A stretch of 38,829 bases of DNA from an uncultured Flavobacteriaceae bacterium (lineage in GTDB: Bacteria > Bacteroidota > Bacteroidia > Flavobacteriales > Flavobacteriaceae): assembly GCA_938020445.1 (NCBI GenBank), contig CALIIC010000160.1, positions 1 to 38,829 on the forward strand. Direction: 5' to 3'. The notes beneath the pieces are model-generated. The model was not told the origin of the DNA. It did not search any database and worked only from the letters and a program-made list of their open reading frames with translations. Shown piece by piece: positions 8,693 to 18,700 of the stretch. Every line of letters starts with the position of its first letter. Position 1 is the stretch's first letter. Position numbers and translations under genes: made by a program.

Positions 8693-9742
8693 ATGCCAAA
8701 TCGATTTAAAAATAATAGTGTATTCTTACTTGTCATAAGCTTACTTCTTGGTTGTGGTAAGGATTCGGCGGAGGAAATAACAGAAGCGCTTCCCGAAGCT
8801 TCTACACCTTGTTCGCAAGAGGGATTATTAGAGTTCTTTACAGATCCAGAGGGCAATCGAATTTTTATTTATGGTAATGGTGAGACCTTTCTTGAAAAAG
8901 ATGGTAAATGCCAGTTTGAGCTACAGTATTTTGACCCCAGTTTTATAGAAACCAATTATGAGACCAACGCATCGGGAACGTTTCTCCTTGATGATGGGGA
9001 TTTAATTGCTATTAAAAATGACTTCTTAGAAGATTTTGAATCCAAAAATGACTTTAAGGACCTCTTCGCTTTGGAAGCCACTGACCCTGATTTATTTTGG
9101 ACGAATTTGACCTTGCAAAGTCCACAGGCCAAAAGTGTATCAGAGTACGTAGCCCTTTCCCAATGCCTTTTGGCAGGAGCCTGCGATTTTTTAGATAATC
9201 GTGTCGATATGGTGCCTGATCCTAGCGATGGTGAAAATCTGGTAGTACAGTTTACAAGTGAGGCACCTACCTTGGATATGGTGACCGCCAAGTGCAGTCT
9301 AAGCTCGTTGCTTACCTATTTTGAAAAAGGATCTGATATCTGGTACGAAGCGGACTATTTTATTGTGGAAGGTATGCCCTATAGCATCGTTGATTTTGAA
9401 AGTTCTTTTTTCGAGTTTTCTCCTGGACCAAGAGTCGTAATTTCAGGAGGAAAGTTGGCGTTTAACAATAAGTTCGGCGCAAAAAATCAATACGAGTCGA
9501 ACAGTGATACTACAGTGCCAGTAGGGGAATGGTTTACCGTCAAGGTGCATTTAAGATTTAGCAATACCCAAGATGGTATTCTCGAATTATGGCAAAATGG
9601 AGAACAGCTTATTGGAACAACTGGAATTAATTTACAAACTTCAAACGCGCTACAAAACATTTTGGAAGTTGGCATTTCTGCCACTTCTGATGCAACTACC
9701 TTGTTGATGGATAATATTCGAATTTCCAATAGTGCCTTTTAA
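8693..9742 (+). CDS. Lipoprotein with a concanavalin-A-like (polysaccharide-lyase-like) C-terminal domain
   Basis: 349 residues. A lipobox LLLGC places the lipidated Cys at residue 21, after a hydrophobic segment, so this is an exported lipoprotein. Residues about 25-180 are acidic and contain five or so cysteines, with no domain I recognise. Residues about 195-349 read like a jelly-roll lectin/glucanase fold (SDIWYEADYFIVEGMP, VPVGEWFTVKVHLRFS, DGILELWQNGEQLIG, LLMDNIRIS), as in heparin-lyase-like proteins. No catalytic residues can be confirmed, so carbohydrate binding is as likely as lysis. It lies 63 bp after the barrel gene on the same strand and 219 bp before the OmpA cluster, and could belong to either unit or stand alone. 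Confidence 0.82.
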   Translation: MPNRFKNNSVFLLVISLLLGCGKDSAEEITEALPEASTPCSQEGLLEFFTDPEGNRIFIYGNGETFLEKDGKCQFELQYFDPSFIETNYETNASGTFLLDDGDLIAIKNDFLEDFESKNDFKDLFALEATDPDLFWTNLTLQSPQAKSVSEYVALSQCLLAGACDFLDNRVDMVPDPSDGENLVVQFTSEAPTLDMVTAKCSLSSLLTYFEKGSDIWYEADYFIVEGMPYSIVDFESSFFEFSPGPRVVISGGKLAFNNKFGAKNQYESNSDTTVPVGEWFTVKVHLRFSNTQDGILELWQNGEQLIGTTGINLQTSNALQNILEVGISATSDATTLLMDNIRISNSAF

Positions 9743-9911
9743 ATATCCCAGAGGGCGGCATTTTGTTAAGTACCAAACTTTCTTTTTTCTTCCTACACTA
9801 GTCTTAGACCGCGTTTGAGAAATTCTTTTTACACACTAGGATCATCCGCTACGATACGTTAAATAGTATTTGAAACCACTGTTGCAAGGAAAAGGGGAAT
9901 GCATAATAATT

Positions 9912-9924
9912 GTTAAAATTTAAC
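9912..9924. promoter_or_regulatory. Perfect inverted repeat upstream of the first OmpA-cluster gene
   Basis: GTTAAA-A-TTTAAC, a perfect 6-bp inverted repeat with a 1-base centre, lies 37 bases before the ATG at 9962. Its position suits an operator for the OmpA/adhesin cluster. It is AT-rich and could be chance. The rest of the 219-bp gap (9743-9961) shows nothing else clear. Confidence 0.3.
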
Positions 9925-9961
9925 GTTTAGTACTCAATAAATGTAAGAAAAAACTTTAATA

Positions 9962-11098
9962 ATGATATGTAAGACGTATAGTACCCCCCTTATACTGACT
10001 ATACTTTTATTGAGTTTGGGATATGCTGTAAACGCCCAAAACTTAGTGAAAAACCCTAGTTTTGAAGAGCACAATAAATGCCCTGAGGAATTGGGGAATA
10101 TTGATGAAGATGTCCCATATTGGTCACGTGCTTCAAATGGCACTACCGATTATTTTAATAGTTGTAGTATCGCTATGGGAATGCCGAAAAATTTCAATGG
10201 CTACCAGGAGGCGGAATTTGGCGAAGGCTACGCTGGGCTATATTTAAGCGCACCCAACAACTATAGAGAATACCTACAGGGAGAGTTAGAGCAACCACTT
10301 GTGAAAGGAAACAAATACAAAGTCAGTTTTTATGTCAGCCTGGCAGATAAATCAAACTTTGCATTGCGTGATATCGGGGTTTTGTTCTCTCAGAACAAGT
10401 CAAAAGAAGATACCAGAAAGGTGATAAAATATTTTGGGAATCTTAGGGATAACAATCATTCAAGTTTTGCGGAAATTCGCAATTGGATGTATTTTGGAAA
10501 TAAAGCAGGATGGACGCAAGTATCTACAACCATTATTGCCAAAGGAAACGAAAAGTATATAACCATCGGTAATTTCCGAGATGATACAAAATCTCAGATG
10601 AATAGGGTAAAGGGGGTTAAAAGTGCGGCCTATTATTATTTGGATATGGTATCGGTAATACCGCTACCCGACGAGTATCCCCATAACGATTTAAAGGTCA
10701 ATAAAATGTATGTTTTAGAACATGTTGTTTTTCCAAGCGATGTTCATGAGTTAAATGAGGAGGCAAAAAAAGAACTCGATTTACTATTTGTTCAGTTAGG
10801 AAAAGATACCTCTCTGTACGTAACCGTTCATGCTCATACTGATAATGCGGGGTCTAGCGATTATAATCGGGAATTATCGTCTAAACGTGCCAGGGCAGTA
10901 GCCAAATATTTACTAGGGAAGGGGTTGCCAAAAAATCGCATACGGTGGGTAGGTCATGGCGGAGACCAACCAATCGCTGAAAATACGTCTGAAGATGGAA
11001 AACAAAAAAATAGAAGGGCAGAGTTTATGATTTCTAATGGGGCCTTTGAAAGTCGGGATAGTAGAATATCAGAAACTATCTTCGAAGACGATAATTAA
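9962..11098 (+). CDS. OmpA-family protein with an N-terminal carbohydrate-binding-like domain (paralogue 1)
   Basis: 378 residues. The signal peptide ends in YAVNAQ. Residues about 27-235 form a beta-rich domain opening with NLVKNPSFEEH, the NPSFE start seen in galactose-binding-like/CBM folds, with YKVSFYVSLADKS and AAYYYLDMVSV near its edges. Residues about 260-365 are an OmpA C-terminal domain with the peptidoglycan-contact pattern (HAHTDNAGSSDYNRELSSKRARAV, split: HTD and SSKRA, then NRRAEFMIS). OmpA domains bind diaminopimelate of peptidoglycan in the periplasm. The next gene encodes a close paralogue. The location upstream of a T9SS adhesin and SprF suggests an accessory or anchoring role, which is inference. 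Confidence 0.93.
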   Translation: MICKTYSTPLILTILLLSLGYAVNAQNLVKNPSFEEHNKCPEELGNIDEDVPYWSRASNGTTDYFNSCSIAMGMPKNFNGYQEAEFGEGYAGLYLSAPNNYREYLQGELEQPLVKGNKYKVSFYVSLADKSNFALRDIGVLFSQNKSKEDTRKVIKYFGNLRDNNHSSFAEIRNWMYFGNKAGWTQVSTTIIAKGNEKYITIGNFRDDTKSQMNRVKGVKSAAYYYLDMVSVIPLPDEYPHNDLKVNKMYVLEHVVFPSDVHELNEEAKKELDLLFVQLGKDTSLYVTVHAHTDNAGSSDYNRELSSKRARAVAKYLLGKGLPKNRIRWVGHGGDQPIAENTSEDGKQKNRRAEFMISNGAFESRDSRISETIFEDDN

Positions 11099-11304
11099 GG
11101 GTTCTAAAGCGTTTCCGGCAAGCAAAAATCTACCACTAAGGGCCTTTTCTTGCCAAGAGCTCCATGATATTTCAAATTTCCAAATAATCTGCATTCTTCT
11201 AGTACCCGGACATCCTAAAAAATGGGTATTTTATCGAAGCACGTATCCCAGTTTTGAATCCGTAATGCATAAATTGTAATTTTAAAGGGTATAAAACGCC
11301 CTAA

Positions 11305-12435
11305 ATGATTGTTTCGCATAACATTAAAAAGTTTCTTTTCCTTTTTCTGTCAGGTGTTGGGTATACCGCTTTAGCACAAAATCTGGTTGAGAATCCGAGT
11401 TTTGAACTACATGCGGAATGTCCCGAGCGGCTAGGTCTTTTCGATACGAACGTGTCACATTGGTCGTGTCCTACTTCGGGCACCACAGATTATTTTAATG
11501 CCTGTAGTAAGGCAATGGGTACCCCGGAAAACTTTAAAGGTAGACAACCTGCTGATTTTGGAGATGGTTATACGGGAATGTATGTGTATGCACCCGATGA
11601 CTATAGAGAATATGTACAAGTTCCTCTTAAGGAACCTTTGGAAAAGGGTAAAAAGTACCAAGTGTCTTTTTACGTTAGTTTAGCGGAAAAATCAGACTCT
11701 GCCATAAAAGAATTTGGCGTACTCTTTTCGAACCTTGAGCTCAAGATAAATACACAAAAGTATCTTTCAAAGCGCCTGCGATATCGCCAAGAAGGATACC
11801 GATACACCTACTTGGAAATTGGATATACAAATTTCTATTCTGATACAAAGGATTGGATTTTGGTCAGCACACAATTTCAAGCCAAAGGAGGGGAACGTTA
11901 TATGGTACTTGGGAATTTTAAGCAAAATGCACGAACACGTTTGTTCAAAACAAAGAAAAAGGCACATCAAGGAGCCTATTATTACTTGGATATGGTATCG
12001 TTGACAGCGGCTACTAAAGGTAAGGAGCCAATGGAGTTGGTCGCGATTACCGATGGCAAGGAAACCAAGAACATTGAGTTGGATCGTAGCTATGTTTTTA
12101 AAAATGTATTGTTTGAGTTTGATCGGTCGTTGTTGTTAGAATCATCGCGTATTGAATTACAGAAAGTCTATGCACTTTTAAAATCCAACGCGAATCTTCA
12201 GATCGCTATCAATGGCCATACCGATACGATAGGAACCCAAGCATATAATATGACGCTATCTACCAAGCGTGCGCAAGCCGTTGCTGCATACCTTCATGAA
12301 TTGGGGGTGTCAAAAGATCGTATTGCCTGGGAAGGCCATGGAGGTACGCAACCTTTAAATGGTAATGAAACGGAAGAAGGGCGTCGACAGAACAGACGTG
12401 TTGAGTTCATTATTACACGGGTTACTTCGCGTTAA
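11305..12435 (+). CDS. OmpA-family protein with an N-terminal carbohydrate-binding-like domain (paralogue 2)
   Basis: 376 residues, same architecture as the preceding protein and roughly half identical over the N-terminal domain by eye. The signal peptide ends in YTALAQ. NLVENPSFELH opens a beta domain (about 26-235) with shared landmarks GTTDYFN, FGDGYTGMYV, DDYREYV, YQVSFYVSLAEKS and GAYYYLDMVSL. The OmpA domain (about 265-374) has VLFEFDRSLLLESS, GHTDTIGTQAYN, LSTKRAQAVAAYL and NRRVEF, so the Asp and Arg that contact peptidoglycan are present. A 206-bp gap without a clear terminator separates the paralogues. It is followed by 343 bp and then the giant adhesin. Tandem duplication of one ancestral gene is the simplest origin. 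Confidence 0.93.
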   Translation: MIVSHNIKKFLFLFLSGVGYTALAQNLVENPSFELHAECPERLGLFDTNVSHWSCPTSGTTDYFNACSKAMGTPENFKGRQPADFGDGYTGMYVYAPDDYREYVQVPLKEPLEKGKKYQVSFYVSLAEKSDSAIKEFGVLFSNLELKINTQKYLSKRLRYRQEGYRYTYLEIGYTNFYSDTKDWILVSTQFQAKGGERYMVLGNFKQNARTRLFKTKKKAHQGAYYYLDMVSLTAATKGKEPMELVAITDGKETKNIELDRSYVFKNVLFEFDRSLLLESSRIELQKVYALLKSNANLQIAINGHTDTIGTQAYNMTLSTKRAQAVAAYLHELGVSKDRIAWEGHGGTQPLNGNETEEGRRQNRRVEFIITRVTSR

Positions 12436-12778
12436 GACTACTTTTTCGAATGCCGCCTACCCATATTCTCCAGGAAATGGAATAGCCTGCATACCAGCCC
12501 CTTTTTTGATTTATCAAACGAATACCAGTAACATCTTCACAACTTGTACCGATGCTTTTGGATACGGTATTTTTTCGCCCATGGGACTTATAAATCCGAT
12601 AAAGTGTATTGAAACTTCGACCAACTACACTCTTTCGTTCAACAGGTTTTGACTGCTTCACATCATATTTGTAGGAATATACAACAAAAAATAACTATTA
12701 TATAAGAATAAACCTACATTCACATTTTAAATTATGAAGAAAAATCCTACTTGACATAAGCCTATTAATTCATACCAA
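12436..12778. other. 343-bp gap before the giant adhesin gene
   Basis: No convincing gene. There is a near-consensus -7 element, CATATTTG, at 12664-12671. A six-codon reading frame starting with ATG at 12734 (MKKNPT, stop ending at 12754) lies 24 bases before the adhesin start. The last 110 bases are strongly AT-rich, as expected of a leader. Any regulatory role is unproven. Confidence 0.4.
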
Positions 12779-15700
12779 ATGACAACCAATTACTGCCCAT
12801 GTACAATCCCCCCCCTGTACTTCTTGTTTTTTAAAAAGTTTCTAAGGACTTCGTTCCTAGTAACATTCTTGGTACTAAGCCAAGGTATCCATGCGACCGA
12901 GCCTGTAGATTCGGTGCTCAAAGAACCCAAGGTAGCGGCGCATACAAAAGCAGCAACCTATCGGGTGAGCGTGCGCAGCGTTCTTCCTTCATTTCCACTG
13001 ATGGCACCGCCAGTGCTAGATTTAAATGGGGCCGAGTCAGGGGTGAACGCCACGACCGCACTGGAACCAACTCCCGGTTCGGTAGGGGCCTACATGAACC
13101 CAGAGCTTACGCTTAATTCAGATACTGGAAACATACAAAGTGCAACTATTACCTATTCGGGCATCGTGGATTCTGGAGATGAATTTATTGGTATCCTTAA
13201 CAGCAATGATAGCTCTTTAGGCGGTGTGTACGATTTATCCGTTGTTGGAGCACCAAGCGATATAGTGGCAGGTACCAGTGTCCTCACGGTAACCAATACG
13301 TCCGTCGGTGTATTCACGGTAGTAAACAGCGTAGGGGGAACCATCCCTGATACTGATTTTATGACTTTTCTGGTAAACGTATTATATGGTCATCAATTGG
13401 CTACTGGGGCTACAGAAGGGATAAGGACCATGAATGTTGCCGTAACAGATTCAGAAGGTACTTCATCCGCACAAACCCTTATAAATGTAGGGTACGGTCC
13501 AGTTGTGATAGATGATACGAACAGTATTTCTGCAGATTCCACATTGGCAATTACAGGAGATTTGTTAAGCAACGATACAGACCCTTCCGTACCGGCGCAA
13601 ACATTGAGTATTTCGGAAGTAAATGGATATACCGCTGCAGTGGGCAGTTCCTTTCCATCTACCTATGGCTTCATTACCGTGCAGGCAGATGGTAGCTACG
13701 CTTACACATTAGATGCGACCAATATTGCCGTTAGTGGTCTTGAAACTGGTGAGACGATTACCGATATTATCTCCTATGGGGTACAAGACCCGATAGGCAT
13801 TGTTGATTATGGATACATTTCCATTACCATTAACGGAGTAGATGAACTTCCAGTAGCCACTGATAACGAAAACACGGTTACTGTATATACCGGTACAACG
13901 GCAACAGGTTCAGTAATATATGATGATGACGGATTTGGCATTGATACAGGTGATCGTCCTTTGTCGCAACTCATTTGGGAAAATGAGTTTTCAAATCTAC
14001 AAGCGATCAATGGAGAAGTAAGAACTGTTGATGATGTGGATTTAAGCTTTTCTTCTACCGACCCCGACGGAATGGGTATTGCCGGAGAAAACCAGAGGGT
14101 ACTTCGGTTTGCAACCAACGGGGGGCACACAGGCTATCTTTATTATGCGGTAGATGGATCAGTCAACCCGTCACAACCCACCGAAACGACTATCAATTTT
14201 GATAGGGCAGTAGTGAATCTTTCTTTTACACTTTCAGATATCGATTGGTCGCAAGGAACTACTTGGCAAGATCAGATCGAAGTAAACGGAACACTGGCCG
14301 GAGTGCCAGTATCTTTTATTCCACAAGTGTCCGGTTCTGTCGTGCAAGTGGGGGACAACCTCTTTTATGGGACCGGCTCGGTACCTCCAGAAGATGCCCA
14401 CGGTAACATAAACATATATTTCAACGAACCCATTGACCAACTAGTACTGTCCTATAACTATGGTCCGGCAGCAACCGATGCCGATCAGGGCATTCAAATT
14501 GCCGGTGTGTCTGACCTAAATTGGCAGGGGACCAGTGCTCCACGTGTAAGCGAAGTAAATGGCAATGCCAGTGATGTTGGGATACAAATTCCAATGACCT
14601 ATGGCTTTATAACCATCAATAGTGATGGGAGTTATACCTACACGGTAGATCAAACGAATCCAGATATCATCAATCTACTATCTGGGAACACCTTGACCGA
14701 TGCAATACCCTACACTTTAAATGATAAGAAACTTGGAGAGCCCGGAGGCAATGTCGATACGGCAACTTTGACGATTACCATCAATGGTTCCGCATTTGAT
14801 ACAGATGGTGATACGGTAGTAGATGCATTGGATCTTGATGATGATAATGATGGTATTTTAGATACAGAAGAAGCAAATGCCAATGAACCTGATGGCGACG
14901 AGGACGGCGATGGCATTTTTAATTGGAACGATACGACGGATGATGGTGCCGGTGACGGCAGTACCACCGATTATGCAGATGGCAATTCAGACGGCGTTCC
15001 CGATGTATATGATTTTGACGGTGATGGCGTGCCGAACCACTTGGATTTGGATGCCGACAACGATGGTATTTACGATATTGTAGAAGCGGGCGGAACCCCG
15101 AGCACAACGGCAGGTCAAGAAGGCCGGGCCGACGATGACGATGATAACGCCGACAATACCGCTAGTAATGGCATCCCGACTTCGGCGGGTGCCGGAACAA
15201 ATCCTACCGAAACGACTTTAGGAATTGCCGATTATCTAAATTTAGACAGCGATGCGGATGCTTGTAGCGATGCGAACGAGGCCTATGAGAGTGCCACTGC
15301 AGATGGTGGTGATACAGGGACATATGGGGCAGACCCTGCATCGGTAAATAGTGCAGGCCAGGTTGATGGGGCTGCCTATGATACTGGTGCCGTTTTGGCG
15401 GTGACCGTTGCAGATACTGACCTGGATAATGATGGCCTGGTAGGCGCATGTGAATTGGATGATGATGGAGATGGAGATCCGAATGTAACCGATTCAGACC
15501 CTCTTGATCCCTGTGTTTATACCAATTTTCAGGTGTTGGCCAATGTAACGGCTTATTGGGAAGCCCTTGACTGTGATGGTGATGGTGTTACGAATGCTCA
15601 GGAAGTTATAGACAGTACCAACCCTTTGAACCTTTGTAGTTTTATTTTGGCCAGTGCCACGGTAACGACATCCGTAGTGTGGAATGCTACCGACTGTGAT

Positions 15701-18700
15701 GGCGATGGGGTAACCAATGGTACAGAAATAGCGAACAGTACGAATCCTTTAGATGCCTGTTCTTATTTTTTCGCCGATGTTACAGAACCTGTTACTTCTA
15801 CCTCCGATTGTGATGGTGACGGGGTCATAGACGGTACCGAAGTTGCAAACGGGACCAACCCTAAAAATGCCTGTTCCTATAATGTAGCAGATGTTACGGT
15901 AACCATAACAGCGACGTCTGATTGTGATGAAGATGGGGTCATTGATGCGACCGAAATAGCGAACGGTACTGATCCGAAAGATGAATGTTCCTATAATGTC
16001 ACCGATATTACCGAAACAATTACGGCAACATCCGACTGCGATGGTGATGGGGTGATCGATGCTACGGAAGTCGCGAACGGTACGGACCCCAAAGACGAAT
16101 GCTCTTATAATGTTATTGATATTACCGAGCCGATTTCCGCAATCACAGATTGCGATGGCGACGGTGTGATCGATGCGACCGAAATAACAAATGGTACCGA
16201 TCCAAAGGATGAATGTTCTTATAATTTGGTAGACATAACTGTGGCTATTACGTCCACCTCCGACTGTGATGGAGATGGAGTAATCGATGCAACCGAAATA
16301 ACCAATGGCACGGACTCCAAGGATGAATGCTCCTATAATTTGGCGGACATTACCGAGACGATTACCGCAGCTTCGGACTGTGATGGCGATGGGGTCATCG
16401 ATGCGACAGAAGTGGCCAACGGTACCGACCCGAAGGATGCTTGTTCCTATAATGTGGCCGATATCACCGAGTCGATTACGGCAACTTCGGACTGTGATGG
16501 CGATGGGGTGATCGATGCGACGGAAGTGGCCAACGGCACCGACCCGAAGGATTCTTGTTCCTACAATGTAGCAGATATTACCGAAACCATTACGGCAACA
16601 GGCGATTGTGATGGCGATGGGGTCATCGATGCTACGGAAGTGGCAAACGGCACCGACCCAAAAGATGTTTGTTCCTACAATGTAGCGGATATTACCGAAA
16701 CGATTACGGCAACGGGCGATTGCGATGGCGACGGGGTGATCGATGCTACGGAAGTGGCCAACGGCACAGACCCAAAAGACGAATGTTCCTACAATGTAGC
16801 CGATATTACCGAAACGATTACGGCAACTTCGGACTGTGACGGCGACGGGGTCATCGATGCTACGGAAGTGGCCAACGGTACGGATCCAAAAGATGAATGC
16901 TCCTATAATGTAGCGGACATTACCGAGTCGATTACGGCAACTTCGGACTGTGACGGCGACGGGGTCATCGACGCTACGGAAATAACCAACGGCACCGACC
17001 CGAAGGACGAATGTTCCTATAATGTGGTGGACATTACCGAAACGATTACGGCAGCTTCGGACTGTGATGGCGACGGGGTCATCGATGCTACGGAAGTTGC
17101 AAACGGCACCGACCCAAAAGATGCTTGTTCCTACAATGTAGCCGATATCACCGAACCGATCACGGCAACGGGCGATTGCGATGGCGACGGGGTCATCGAC
17201 GCAACGGAAGTGGCCAATGGCACCGATCCAAAAGACGCTTGTTCCTATAATGTAGCCGATATTACCGAGACGATCACGGCAACATCCGACTGTGACGGCG
17301 ACGGGGTCATTGATGCGACGGAAGTTGCCAATGGCACCGATCCAAAAGATGCTTGTTCCTATAAAATAGCCGATATTACCGTGGCAATAACAGCAACCTC
17401 CGATTGTGATGGCGACGGCGTAATCGATGCTACGGAATTGGCCAATGGGACGAATCCAAAAGATGCTTGTTCCTACAACGTAGCCGATATTACCGAAACC
17501 ATTACGGCAGCTTCGGACTGTGATGGCGACGGGGTGATCGATGCTACGGAAGTGGCCAACGGCACCGACCCAAAAGATGCTTGTTCCTACAATGTAGCCG
17601 ATATCACCGAAACGATTACGGCAACTTCGGACTGTGACGGCGACGGGGTCATCGATGCTACGGAAGTGGCCAATGGTACCGATCCAAAAGACGAATGTTC
17701 CTATAATGTTGCCGATATTACCGAAACGATTACGGCAGCTTCGGACTGTGATGGCGACGGGGTCATCGATGCTACGGAAGTTGCAAACGGCACCGATCCA
17801 AAAGATGCTTGTTCCTATAATGCAGCCGATATTACCGTGGCAATAACAGCAACCTCCGATTGTGACGGCGACGGGGTCATCGACGCTACGGAAATAGCCA
17901 ACGGTACGGATCCAAAAGATGCTTGTTCCTACAATGTAGCCGATATTACCGAAACCATTACGGCAACGGGCGATTGCGATGGCGACGGGGTCATCGATGC
18001 TACGGAAGTGGCCAACGGCACCGACCCAAAAGATGCTTGTTCCTACAATGTAGCCGATATTACTGAAACCATTACGGCAACGGGCGATTGCGATGGCGAC
18101 GGGGTGATCGATACAACGGAAGTGGCCAATGGTACCGATCCAAAAGACGAATGTTCCTATAATGTAGCCGATATTACCGAAACGGTTACCGCAACCTCCG
18201 ATTGCGATGGCGATGGGGTGATCGATGCAACGGAAGTGGCCAATGGCACCGACCCGAAGGATGCATGTTCCTATAATGTGGCCGATATTACGGTTACTAT
18301 TACAGCTACGACCGATTGTGATGGCGATGGTGTGGTTAATACCACGGAAGTGGCCAACGGCACGGATCCGAAAGACGAATGCTCTTATAATATAGCCGAT
18401 ATTACCGAAACTATTACGGCAACTTCCGACTGTGACGGTGACGGCGTACTCGATGCGACGGAAGTGGCCAACGGCACCGATCCCAAAGATGTATGCTCTT
18501 ATAATGTAGCCGATATTACCGAACCAATTACGGCAACTTCGGACTGTGATGGCGATGGGGTGATCGATACAACGGAAGTGGCAAACGGCACCGATCCAAG
18601 AGATGCGTGTTCTTACATTGTGGCCGATATTACGGTTACTATTATAGCTACGACCGATTGTGATGGCGATGGGGTAATCGATACGACCGAAATAGCCAAT

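Noticed and set aside
12359..12661. Small frames across the end of the second OmpA gene and the following gap
   Set aside because: No start context, no conserved-looking sequence and overlap with a real gene; the gap is more likely non-coding.
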